This document shows positions 16,669 to 25,785 of a DNA stretch of 64,000 nucleotides, piece after piece. Source of the stretch: Pseudomonas farsensis (GTDB lineage: Bacteria > Pseudomonadota > Gammaproteobacteria > Pseudomonadales > Pseudomonadaceae); contig NZ_JABWRF020000001.1 of the NCBI RefSeq assembly GCF_014268805.2, forward strand, positions 868,001 to 932,000. Reading direction: 5' to 3'. How positions within the stretch are numbered: position 1 is the first letter of the stretch; each line of letters starts with the position of its first letter. Below the pieces are notes generated by a model. That model made no database searches. It was not told where the DNA came from and saw nothing but the letters and a program-made list of their open reading frames with translations. The position numbers and the translations under genes were made by a program.

Positions 16669-19641
16669 ATGAGCAGAAAGAATGATGGCGAAACTCTGAC
16701 TTACATCGGTGAGCCGCCTCGTACCCTCGGGTATGGGGCCAGCGACACCGATTTTGGCTCCTGCGGGGCCCTGGACCATTTTCGCGTCGACAACAGCAAA
16801 GAGGCACTGTTGCAGCGCCTGCGCGAAGGCACTGTGATGAACGGTTGGGGGGCGATTATGGCCCTGGGGCGCAAGCCTCTGGACGAGTTGTTGATGGCGC
16901 ATTTTCTGGAGCGTTTTGCACGATCGGAGTTCTTTGCGCCCATTAGTGGCCGTTACTTCAGCGACGGGCAGCGCAACAACGAAGTCGTGTTCGACGGGCT
17001 CGAATTTGGCGCCCCCAGGTTGTCCTTTGCCGGCGTTTCAGGAGGGTCGGCCAGGGTGACGGTGATCCTACCGTTCATCGCTGGCGAGTATTACGTCTAC
17101 TCGCAGCTCGTAGGGCAATCGCCCTGCCTGAAAAGCAGCCATGGCCTGCGCGAGGAACTGGGTTACCACCTACGCATGTCAGTGGATCTGGAGGTGGTCC
17201 AGGACGACTTGCTGAACCAGAGTCAGTTGCTGCTTGATCTGAGCAAAGCCGACAAGTTCACTAGCAACTTGGGCGAGAATGAGACCGCCCAGCAGGCGAT
17301 GGGAAACTTCATCGCAACACACATCAAAAACAGCGAGGTATTCACCCATCGGTTCGTGCTACTGAGGGCCGAGCTTGGCGGGATGGATGCGATTTCGCTG
17401 CGTGGACTGGCAGTGCGCACCATGTCAGCGCCCACGGGCGCTGATGAGGATGGCGCTGCCGTCATAATGCTGGACCTCAGGGGGCGGCGTTACGGTGGCG
17501 TATCGCCGTCACCTGGGCAGTTTCCCTATCTGCTGCCCGATGGCAGCGCCGGTGTGACGTTGCTGGTTGAAAAGCTACGGGTGCCGCTGCTCGATAAGTC
17601 GAACCGCAGACTGCTTGCACGTCTGAGCATGCCGGGCTCGTTGAGCTTTTACATGCCCGAACAGCATGACCCTTTGGACAAGGTCATGTTCGGGGCCGTT
17701 GTCGCCTCTGGGGCAACGGGGCACGTCGAGCCGGGCATGGCGCGCCTGGTCGCTGGGCAGGCCCTGGACTTCAAACTGGCTGGCCAGCCGGTATCTGGCT
17801 GGGTTGCCCGAAATATCCGTCACCCAAGGTCAGCCGGCAGCATCGATGGAAAGGGCCTTTACCAGGGTTCGTCGTTGACGCACTTTGCCCGCGAGACCCA
17901 GGTCGTACTGGTGAGTGCCCAATTGCCGGATGCCGACTCGGGCGTAGCACCTTCGGCGCTGGTGGTCGAATCCACAAGCGGCATGGCGATCTCGCCGCGG
18001 GTTCACGTGTGGCGGCCGGCAGAGCCGGCAGTCGAGCTTTTGGCCTCGGGGCAAGGCAACTGCAAGTGGTCATTGGTCCCCGTAGCTGACGGCGCGAGCG
18101 CGCAGGGCGAGCCCATGAACCATGGGCAGTTGGAGGACCTGGGTGGGGGGCGTGCGCGCTTCACCCCCCATGCACCGGGGCCTTTACCGCAAGTATTGGT
18201 GCAGCGTATTCGTGCTACCGATGATTTCACCGGGCAGCACGGGGAAGCCACGGTGGTCATACTGGCCTACGGGGCGACGCTGAACGTGTTGCCTTTCCAT
18301 TCAGGTAGGGTCCCTCGCTCGCGCGTGCAGTTTGAAGTGGAAGGATATAAGGACGCTACGTGGCAGCTGTTCGGCGAAGGCACTCTCGACCCGAAGACAG
18401 GGGTCTATGAGGTGCCGCCATCGCCTGCCTTACCTGTTGCCGTGGTAATGGCTGTCATCAATAACCGTTATGCAGGCTACGGCATCATCGAACTCATGCG
18501 TGAAAACGCACGGGCGGCTATGTACTCCGAGCGTTACCAGAGCTTGAAACACTTCACCTTGACCAAGGTGCCTGCCAACGCCGGCAACCTTTACGCCAAT
18601 GGGCTGCAGCAGTTTGCCGTGGATATCATGATCGAGACCAATGATTTCAAGAACAGTGACGGTGACACTGTCTCTGACCGGGTCAGTGATCTGGAACTGT
18701 CAACACTGAAGATTCTTGGGAGTAACGGCCAGCCGATCGAGTACATCCTGGACGGGGCTGAGGGGCTGGCCCCCGACCTGTCCGTGCGGCCGGTCTATCG
18801 CTGGGGCTGGAGCAGGAGCCGTAACCGCTACGACTACCTTTGGAGTGGGAAGGGCGCGGAGCAGGTGCGGCGTGCCGATGACGAGCGCACGGTCAACCTA
18901 AGGCTGTGGCTCCACACCACCGAGGCAGAAACCCGTAAGTTCCACGCCGCATTTACCGGGCCCAACAACACGGCGTACGTCTCTATAGACGTTTCCGGGG
19001 AGGATCAAGGGCAGGTTGAGCTCACCGGCCTGGCCCCGCCGGGGGCCAACACGAAAAGCTTCGAGGTGACGAACCAAACTCGAGTGGCTAACACCGGAGG
19101 CAAGACTGTCGGTTCAGACAGCTTCAACTATTACCGGTACACCACCGATTACTGGGAGTTAACCGGAAAAACCGAGGCGTATGGCCGGCTCTCTTTCTAC
19201 GGGGTCAAACCTAGCCATTGCTCGATGATCTGGTACGAAAGCGAACAGCTCGACGAAACGTTCTGCAGCTACACGGGGCTGGCGATGAAGCCAGGTTCAC
19301 GCCTGGGTAAGGCCGACGACGAGATCTCCATCGAATATGACGCGGCGCTGCAGCTACTGACACTCGAGCCCCTGATCAACTACCACCACAACCTCGAATA
19401 TCTGTTCTCCCGAACCCAAAGCCTCGCTCCGGGCCAGGTCAAATTCAGCCTTGACCGCGTTTCAGACATCCCGTTCTGGTTCGACGGAAAAGGGGGGCCG
19501 GGAAGTGATTATCGCCAAACCCTGGATATGCCCATGACATTGACGCTGACCGACCAGTACGGAAACACGCATCGCGTCAGGGTCGGGTTTGGGTCAGGCG
19601 ATCTGGACAGCCGCAACCGGCTGACAGTGCAGGACAGCTAG
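16669..19641 (+). CDS. Large protein with possible TULIP/P47-like N-terminus
   Basis: 990 residues from the ATG at 16669 (GGAG 8 bases upstream). The N-terminal about 280 residues (MNGWGAIMALGRKPLDELLM, then an alternating beta pattern, TVILPFIAGEYYVYSQ) recall the lipid-binding TULIP-type P47-like proteins known from clostridial orfX/p47 loci and from pseudomonads. This is a recollection-level match. The middle has Ig-like beta modules (PHAPGPLPQVLVQRIRATDD), and the C-terminal third begins LYANGLQQFAVDIMIETND and contains an aromatic-rich domain. No signal peptide. It lies 85 bases after the Ig-like gene and 45 bases before Rhs B, so the three probably form one operon. Confidence 0.6.
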   Translation: MSRKNDGETLTYIGEPPRTLGYGASDTDFGSCGALDHFRVDNSKEALLQRLREGTVMNGWGAIMALGRKPLDELLMAHFLERFARSEFFAPISGRYFSDGQRNNEVVFDGLEFGAPRLSFAGVSGGSARVTVILPFIAGEYYVYSQLVGQSPCLKSSHGLREELGYHLRMSVDLEVVQDDLLNQSQLLLDLSKADKFTSNLGENETAQQAMGNFIATHIKNSEVFTHRFVLLRAELGGMDAISLRGLAVRTMSAPTGADEDGAAVIMLDLRGRRYGGVSPSPGQFPYLLPDGSAGVTLLVEKLRVPLLDKSNRRLLARLSMPGSLSFYMPEQHDPLDKVMFGAVVASGATGHVEPGMARLVAGQALDFKLAGQPVSGWVARNIRHPRSAGSIDGKGLYQGSSLTHFARETQVVLVSAQLPDADSGVAPSALVVESTSGMAISPRVHVWRPAEPAVELLASGQGNCKWSLVPVADGASAQGEPMNHGQLEDLGGGRARFTPHAPGPLPQVLVQRIRATDDFTGQHGEATVVILAYGATLNVLPFHSGRVPRSRVQFEVEGYKDATWQLFGEGTLDPKTGVYEVPPSPALPVAVVMAVINNRYAGYGIIELMRENARAAMYSERYQSLKHFTLTKVPANAGNLYANGLQQFAVDIMIETNDFKNSDGDTVSDRVSDLELSTLKILGSNGQPIEYILDGAEGLAPDLSVRPVYRWGWSRSRNRYDYLWSGKGAEQVRRADDERTVNLRLWLHTTEAETRKFHAAFTGPNNTAYVSIDVSGEDQGQVELTGLAPPGANTKSFEVTNQTRVANTGGKTVGSDSFNYYRYTTDYWELTGKTEAYGRLSFYGVKPSHCSMIWYESEQLDETFCSYTGLAMKPGSRLGKADDEISIEYDAALQLLTLEPLINYHHNLEYLFSRTQSLAPGQVKFSLDRVSDIPFWFDGKGGPGSDYRQTLDMPMTLTLTDQYGNTHRVRVGFGSGDLDSRNRLTVQDS

Positions 19642-19686
19642 CCCAATACGATAACCACGTTTCCATTTTCTGAAGGACTCTTGATT

Positions 19687-22600
19687 ATGGCTATTCAATC
19701 TGTGGTGCATTCCAACGCGTTTAACTTCGTCAGTTTCATGCAGAACAGCGTCGACCCGCGTACCGGTCAGTATACGCTGGGCATCGAACTCCCCGAGCTG
19801 ATCGGCAACAACCTCAACGGCCCGCGGCTGCCGCTGAACCTGAGTTTCAGCCCCATGAATGGTGAGGATGCTGGCTTTGGCATCGGCTGGAGCCTGAACC
19901 TGAGCCAGTATGCCATCCAGACGCAAATGCTCAGCCTGGCCACTGGCGAAAGTTTCAAGGTGGCCGACAATGGCCCCGGCCAGACGCCGATCATTGCCGA
20001 GCGCAAGCTCGAAAGTTTTCACCTGCACAACGAAAGCGACCCAGGCACGAAGCTGGTGCGTTACCGCGTGGTACACAAGTCGGGCTTGGTGGAGGTGCTC
20101 GAGCCGCATCCCGGCGACCTCAAGGTGGCCCTGCCAGTGCGCGTGCTTGCCCCTTCGGGGCACAGCCTCACTCTGACCTACGAGCGCATCAGGCAGAAGA
20201 CCTGCCTGGTATCGGTGAGCGACGACACTGGTCGCTATCTGCTAGCCATCAGCTATGCCAGCAACAGTCAAGTGCTCATCGACCTGCACCCCGGTCAACC
20301 GGCCATGGCGCGCTACACCCTTGAGCGCAGCGGCGATGACCTGACCAAGGTAGTGCTGCCTTCGGACGAGCAGGCCAGTTGGCGTTTCACTTACCAAACC
20401 TATGAGGGGGTACGCTGCGTGACCGGCGTCGAAACCCCGCTGGGCGGCGTTGAGCGGATTCATTACCAAGCCCAGGGGCATCAGTTGCCTCGCGACGCGC
20501 AGAACAATACGCGTTACCTGCCCCGTGTCGTACGGCATGTTGTGGAGCCCCGCGCCGGCCAACCCGAGATGGTTACCCTCTACTCCTATAGCCCGGAAAA
20601 TTTCCTCGGTTACAACGGCGCCGGCGTCATCTGGAGCGATGATGGGCAGGACAATCTCTACAAGCTGACCGACTTCAGCTACCGCTACACCTCAACTGCC
20701 CACTACATGCGCCCTGGTCAGGCGGGTGAGGCAGCGGAAGTTGAAGTACGCAGCATCAAGCGCTGGTTCAACCGCTTCCACCTGGTCACCGAAGAAGCCA
20801 CCACCCAGGGCGATTGTGTGGCCACGGTCAGCACCCTGTACCACGAAAATCCAAGGTATGACTTCGTGTACCAGCCAAACAACTTTCAGTTGCCCAGGGA
20901 GGTCACCCGCCAGTGGCGCCTGATCAGCGACCCGAATGAGGTCCGAGAGGAGAAAGTACTCACTGACTTCGACGATTTCGGCAACCTGACCGACGAGACA
21001 CAGGCCAATGGGGTTCGCACCAGGTACGAATACCTGGCCGACCCCGAAGGGTTCAGGAGCCAACCGCGAATGCGGCGGGTGGATCCCGCCAGCGAGGTCG
21101 ATACCGAGCCTGGTGCACGGGTGTTGCGCACGGACTACACCTATGTACTGCTGGCTCCGTTGAGCCCGCTGACACGGGGTGAGCTGCTGGCCGAGACCGA
21201 GACGTTGACTCAGGAGGCCGATGGCGCCGTTCTGCGCAAGACCACCGTAACCTACCACCAGTCAGCTACGCAGCGGTTGACTTACGGGCGGCGCAAGCTC
21301 GAGCAAGTGGAGCTTGGGGGGCGTACCACCCAGGTCCAGTATTCGTACGCTCTTGCCACGGACAAATACCCGGCGGAAATAGCCAAGGAGCTGACCCAGA
21401 TAGCCAAGCACCTGGCGAAAATAGCCGACCATCTGCCGGTGGTTACCGTTGAGATCATTACCGGTTTTGACCATGGTCAGCCCGATGAGTTGGGGCGACC
21501 GCGCGATACCATGAAGACCATCACGCTGGTGCACTCGGCGCTGATCGGTGAGCCGTTGCTCAACCGTGACGATAATGATGTAGAAATCGCCTACGAGTAC
21601 GATCGGCTGCTGCGGGTTACCCAAGAGACCGTGGCGCCCAACCAGCCTGATTACACGGCGAGCCGCAAGTACACCTACCAGCTGGCGACGGCGGCTGGGG
21701 CAGCGGTGGTGCAGACGCGTACCGACGTGAAGGGGGTGCTCACCATGACCTACCTCGACGGCCTTGGACGCGATGTACGTGAAGAACGCCAGGACAGTGA
21801 CTTCGGGCTGACCAAGTCCGCTCGCCGGGCGCTTCGCCCCAGCTATACGGCCAAGTATGACGCCTTGGGCAATCGGGTCGAAGAAACCGAATATGACTGG
21901 CTCGAACGCGTGGACCAGACGCTGACCACCACATTCGACTATGACGACTGGGGCCAGCAATGCTGTGTAACCGGCCCGGACGGTGTGCGTAACTACGAGC
22001 AGAGCGCTCTGAACGGTAGCAGGGCTTGGCGCCGCGGGCCGGTAGTCACTCAATGGCGTGAGAGCGCAGATGGCAAGGCGCGCACCGGCAGCACCGTCAG
22101 TTTGCTGAACCGTTTCGAGGAGCCGAGCAAGGTAACCCGCTTCGACATCCAGGGCCGCGAGTACAGCACCCACCATTATTTTCTCGATGGCTTGGGCCGG
22201 ACCGCGCGCGAAATCGAGGCACGCGGCGAGCAGACCAAGTTCTCCCATGACGCCTTCGACCGCCTGGTAGACCACACCCTTGCCGACGGGGCGGTGGTGC
22301 ACCGTGACTACGCGAAACACAGCAGCGAGGACTTGCCGACTCGGATTGAGGTCGTGCATCAAAAGGCAAGCACCGTAAGCCTGTTGGGCGAACAGCGCTT
22401 CGATGGCCTGGACCGAATGGTCGAATCCATCACGGGTGGGCGCAGGCGGGTGATGGTCTACCAGCCAGGGCAGCGTCAGCCGCATGAGGTGATAACACCG
22501 CGCAATCAACACATTGCTTATGAGTATGTGCCGGCGCTCGGCGAGGAACCCATGAGGCGTAGTTTGCTTGATGCCGATGTGATGGCCACTTATGACTATG

Positions 22601-25600
22601 ACCGGAGCAATGCACGGCTGACTTCTTGCACCGAGCAGCAGAGGGGCGACGGTCGTGCCGACGAGTTCCAGGGGCTTAGCCGTGAGTATTTCTCCACGGG
22701 TGAGTTGCGCTCTGAAAAGCGCACGCTGGGCGTGGGTCGGGAAGAGTTCGAGATGAGCTATGTGCACAGCCTGCGAGGCCGTTTGCTGGCATATACCGAT
22801 GTGCAGGGGCAGTTGCAGAGCTACGAATATGACGGTGCCGGGCGCCTGACGTTCACAGCACTAGGAACGGTCTCAAGCGCCTTCAGCTACGACGCCCTGG
22901 GGCGTATGTCCAAGATCGAGACGGTCGACAAGGCAACTCGCCCAGCCAATAGCCTGGTTACCGAACTGGAGTACGACGAGTTTGATCGTGAAGTACTGCG
23001 GCGCTTCATTTTTGCCGATGATTCCAGCCAGGAGTTGCGCCAGGACTACAACGTGATAGATGGCATCGTGCGCAAGGAGTTGATTGAACTGTCGGCAAAT
23101 TCGGTGAACAGCGAGTTGCTGCGCCTGGAACATTTCGAATACGACAGGCGCGCCAGGCTTGAGTACTACGAAAGCGAGGGCCCGTTGTCGCCACAGGACC
23201 CGAGCGGGGTGACCATGGAGGCCCAGGCGTTCTACCTCGACGACCTGGACAACATCGAAGAGGTGCGAACCTGGCACGCCGAGGGACGTATCGATGCGCG
23301 GTATAGCTTTGACAACCCGGATGACCCAGCCCAACTGACCGGGGTGGAGTTGTTGACGCTGCGCACGATCACGCCACAGACGCCAGCAGCACCTGGTGAG
23401 GAGCCGCAGTTGGAGGAGGTATCGCGGCGAATGATGCCTCTCTACTACGACGAAGACGGCAACATGACCCAAGACGAAGCTGGGCGCACCCTGGTCTACG
23501 ACGCGCTGGGCCGGTTGGCCAGCGTCAAGGTACCGGGGGCGGCAGAGCATGGCACCTATGGCTACGACCCGCTTGACCGCCTGGCGGTGCAGACCGGGGA
23601 AGGAGGTTTGGAAATGAACACAGACCAAGATCGGGTATCAAGGTCCGAACAAGTGCGCAAGGACGTTATTGCACAACGGTCGGGTCGCAACAGATCGGCC
23701 CCGCTAGGGCCCATTCAGATCGATACCACCCTTATTGCCGACCCCACTGACAATACCCTGAGCGCCCGGTATTTCCAGACAGTTGGCCAACCATTACGGT
23801 TTGAAATTCCCGCTTGGGATTTTGCCTTCATTGGCGAAGACAAGCTTGAAATTCAGCTCTCCCGTGGGGGAGGAGAATTCTTTACCGAGAAAACCGTGGT
23901 ACTGCCGGCGCCGCAAGATCCCGCCACCTTCCCGTACGTCTTTGAACTCCCGCGCCAAGACGTCGACCTGCTGGGCGAGGGGGTCCATCGTTTCAGATAC
24001 AAGGTTACCGACTGGACCGGGGATTCAGCCACCTCAGCTGAGTTGTCCTTGCGCTTCGACCTGCTCCCGCCCTATCGCACGGAAAAACCCGCTGCCTTTG
24101 CAACGCTGGCCAATGTTACCGATGCCACCCTGGCGGCTGCTGGCGACAAGGTGGTGCTGGACTTGCCCCCCTATTTCGACTGGGAAGCGGGTGACAAGGT
24201 GCGCTGGTACTGGTTCAACGCCCTGCCCGAAGGCGGCGTGGCAATGCAGCCTCTGGGTGAATTGCCTGTGCCGAAGGATGGCTTGGCACTGGAGGTGCCA
24301 GGCAGCCATGTGCGCAAGATCGGCGACGGCGGCAGCTACGCTTGGTATGAGCTGGAGGACAAGGCCGGGTATGTCAGCAAGATGTCTCACCACATCGCAA
24401 TTGGCGTGGCGCTAGGAGTGCTGCCTACGGTTCTGCCGCCGCCTGAAGTTAACCTGGCAACAGCGCAGGATGGGTACCTGATTGATACGGCCGATGCCGC
24501 CCTGGGGGTGGAGGTGGAGGTAACCCTGGCCCCGCAGGTCAAGTACACCGATTGGATCAATGTGCATTGGGGCCAGGCCGACCTGGGCTGGATGCCGGTG
24601 GGGCCTGGGCCCAGGCTGCGCAGCTTTTCCGTTCCGCTCAGTATGCTCAGAAGCCAGTATTTCGATGATCCGGTGGGGGCAGTGGGCAGAACCACTGGCG
24701 ACAAGGATACCCTGGTAGCTTACGAGCTGATGCGTGGGTCGGTGCCGCTGGGCGGGGGGGCGCGCGACATCACTGTGAACTTCGAAACTGTCGGCCCCCT
24801 CGACCCCGACTGGCCGTCACCTATCAATGCTGCATTGCTGGCGCCGACAGTCCTTGGGCGCGTATCGCAAATACCCAATGAGCTGACCGAGGACGATCGC
24901 GACGAGCCGGCCAGCTTGACCTTCACGTTGTTTGAAAACGTTCGCGAAGGCGATGCCTTCACGTTTTACTGGGGCACGGAATTGATCGCTGGCACCGACT
25001 ACACCGCAGGTCCCGGTGATGTCGAGGGGAAGACGGTCACTGTGGACGTGCCATGGGATGCCATTGCCCGTGGAGGCAACGGCACTATCAAGGTGCACTA
25101 CCGGGTCAATCGGCCGGGGGTACCGAACCCGTCAGGCTCGATTGCGCAGGATGTCAACGTCGACGCCATCGTCGAAACGGCTGCCCCTGTCATCTTCCTG
25201 GGGGCGATGGCAGGCGGACTGGTGCTGGCCTGCTTGTCACTCTACGAAAACCCTGCCGTGCCACACGCCAAGGAGCCGGCATTTCGTATCAAGGTTCCGC
25301 CACTCAACCCGGCCCTGGCTATCGGTACCTCCCTGACGTTGACCTGGCGTGTGTTGCAGAGGCTCGACGGGTCGGGGGGAGCAATTCCGGAAGTGGACTT
25401 CGACGAGGCGATAACCTTGACCGATGCTCAGATCCGGGAAGGTTTCACTTGGTACGTGCCATGGGATCGATATATCCAGCCCATCTATGGGATTTCCCAG
25501 GATGGTTTCGCGACGGTGCAGTACTCGTACATGTCCGGCAAGCTGGTTACATCGCAGGCCGCCAGCATCATGGTCTCCCCGCGAAACCCCGGTGGTATCT

Positions 25601-25647
25601 GCCCAATCCCACCTGACACTTCTGCGCTGGGAGAAAGCGAGACGTGA
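19687..25647 (+). CDS. Rhs/YD-repeat protein B with Ig-like C-terminus
   Basis: 1986 residues from the ATG at 19687 (AAGGA 9 bases upstream; the TTG at 19681 is too close to it). Residues 1-1305 are an Rhs shell with YD repeats (YDYDRSNARL, YDGAGRLTF, YDALGRL), closely related to Rhs A in the first 180 residues. At about residue 1305, where Rhs A enters its core, the sequence switches. The Rhs core and DPxG end are missing. They are replaced by about 680 residues of Ig-like modules (VVLDLPPYFDWEAGDKVRWY; HRFRYKVTDWTG), with one hydrophobic stretch near residue 1840 (VIFLGAMAGGLVLACLSL). No signal peptide. This is a fusion architecture; function unknown. Confidence 0.85.
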   Translation: MAIQSVVHSNAFNFVSFMQNSVDPRTGQYTLGIELPELIGNNLNGPRLPLNLSFSPMNGEDAGFGIGWSLNLSQYAIQTQMLSLATGESFKVADNGPGQTPIIAERKLESFHLHNESDPGTKLVRYRVVHKSGLVEVLEPHPGDLKVALPVRVLAPSGHSLTLTYERIRQKTCLVSVSDDTGRYLLAISYASNSQVLIDLHPGQPAMARYTLERSGDDLTKVVLPSDEQASWRFTYQTYEGVRCVTGVETPLGGVERIHYQAQGHQLPRDAQNNTRYLPRVVRHVVEPRAGQPEMVTLYSYSPENFLGYNGAGVIWSDDGQDNLYKLTDFSYRYTSTAHYMRPGQAGEAAEVEVRSIKRWFNRFHLVTEEATTQGDCVATVSTLYHENPRYDFVYQPNNFQLPREVTRQWRLISDPNEVREEKVLTDFDDFGNLTDETQANGVRTRYEYLADPEGFRSQPRMRRVDPASEVDTEPGARVLRTDYTYVLLAPLSPLTRGELLAETETLTQEADGAVLRKTTVTYHQSATQRLTYGRRKLEQVELGGRTTQVQYSYALATDKYPAEIAKELTQIAKHLAKIADHLPVVTVEIITGFDHGQPDELGRPRDTMKTITLVHSALIGEPLLNRDDNDVEIAYEYDRLLRVTQETVAPNQPDYTASRKYTYQLATAAGAAVVQTRTDVKGVLTMTYLDGLGRDVREERQDSDFGLTKSARRALRPSYTAKYDALGNRVEETEYDWLERVDQTLTTTFDYDDWGQQCCVTGPDGVRNYEQSALNGSRAWRRGPVVTQWRESADGKARTGSTVSLLNRFEEPSKVTRFDIQGREYSTHHYFLDGLGRTAREIEARGEQTKFSHDAFDRLVDHTLADGAVVHRDYAKHSSEDLPTRIEVVHQKASTVSLLGEQRFDGLDRMVESITGGRRRVMVYQPGQRQPHEVITPRNQHIAYEYVPALGEEPMRRSLLDADVMATYDYDRSNARLTSCTEQQRGDGRADEFQGLSREYFSTGELRSEKRTLGVGREEFEMSYVHSLRGRLLAYTDVQGQLQSYEYDGAGRLTFTALGTVSSAFSYDALGRMSKIETVDKATRPANSLVTELEYDEFDREVLRRFIFADDSSQELRQDYNVIDGIVRKELIELSANSVNSELLRLEHFEYDRRARLEYYESEGPLSPQDPSGVTMEAQAFYLDDLDNIEEVRTWHAEGRIDARYSFDNPDDPAQLTGVELLTLRTITPQTPAAPGEEPQLEEVSRRMMPLYYDEDGNMTQDEAGRTLVYDALGRLASVKVPGAAEHGTYGYDPLDRLAVQTGEGGLEMNTDQDRVSRSEQVRKDVIAQRSGRNRSAPLGPIQIDTTLIADPTDNTLSARYFQTVGQPLRFEIPAWDFAFIGEDKLEIQLSRGGGEFFTEKTVVLPAPQDPATFPYVFELPRQDVDLLGEGVHRFRYKVTDWTGDSATSAELSLRFDLLPPYRTEKPAAFATLANVTDATLAAAGDKVVLDLPPYFDWEAGDKVRWYWFNALPEGGVAMQPLGELPVPKDGLALEVPGSHVRKIGDGGSYAWYELEDKAGYVSKMSHHIAIGVALGVLPTVLPPPEVNLATAQDGYLIDTADAALGVEVEVTLAPQVKYTDWINVHWGQADLGWMPVGPGPRLRSFSVPLSMLRSQYFDDPVGAVGRTTGDKDTLVAYELMRGSVPLGGGARDITVNFETVGPLDPDWPSPINAALLAPTVLGRVSQIPNELTEDDRDEPASLTFTLFENVREGDAFTFYWGTELIAGTDYTAGPGDVEGKTVTVDVPWDAIARGGNGTIKVHYRVNRPGVPNPSGSIAQDVNVDAIVETAAPVIFLGAMAGGLVLACLSLYENPAVPHAKEPAFRIKVPPLNPALAIGTSLTLTWRVLQRLDGSGGAIPEVDFDEAITLTDAQIREGFTWYVPWDRYIQPIYGISQDGFATVQYSYMSGKLVTSQAASIMVSPRNPGGICPIPPDTSALGESET

Positions 25648-25655
25648 AGTTCCGC

Positions 25656-25694
25656 GTAGGAATATGCGCCGACTGATGTAGGAGTATTCCTACA
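25656..25694. promoter_or_regulatory. Palindromic regulator site upstream of the autotransporter
   Basis: Inverted repeat TGTAGGA-GTAT-TCCTACA (25677-25694), with a second partial copy GTAGGAATAT (25656-25665) spaced 22 bases, two helical turns. It is about 92 bases upstream of the autotransporter start. The shape resembles sites of NarL/FixJ-type response regulators (RcsB-like boxes). Related sequences precede the usher and the pilin. Confidence 0.55.
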
Positions 25695-25785
25695 TTTTAG
25701 TGGGAGGTATCTCTGTAGTTTGTTCGTAACTCAAAGTTTCATGTCATTTGGAACTTGGTATTTGAATCTACAGAGGACCATCAGC

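Noticed and set aside
21262..22767. 501-codon minus-strand open frame
   Set aside because: Antisense to the YD-repeat region of Rhs B; no family features.
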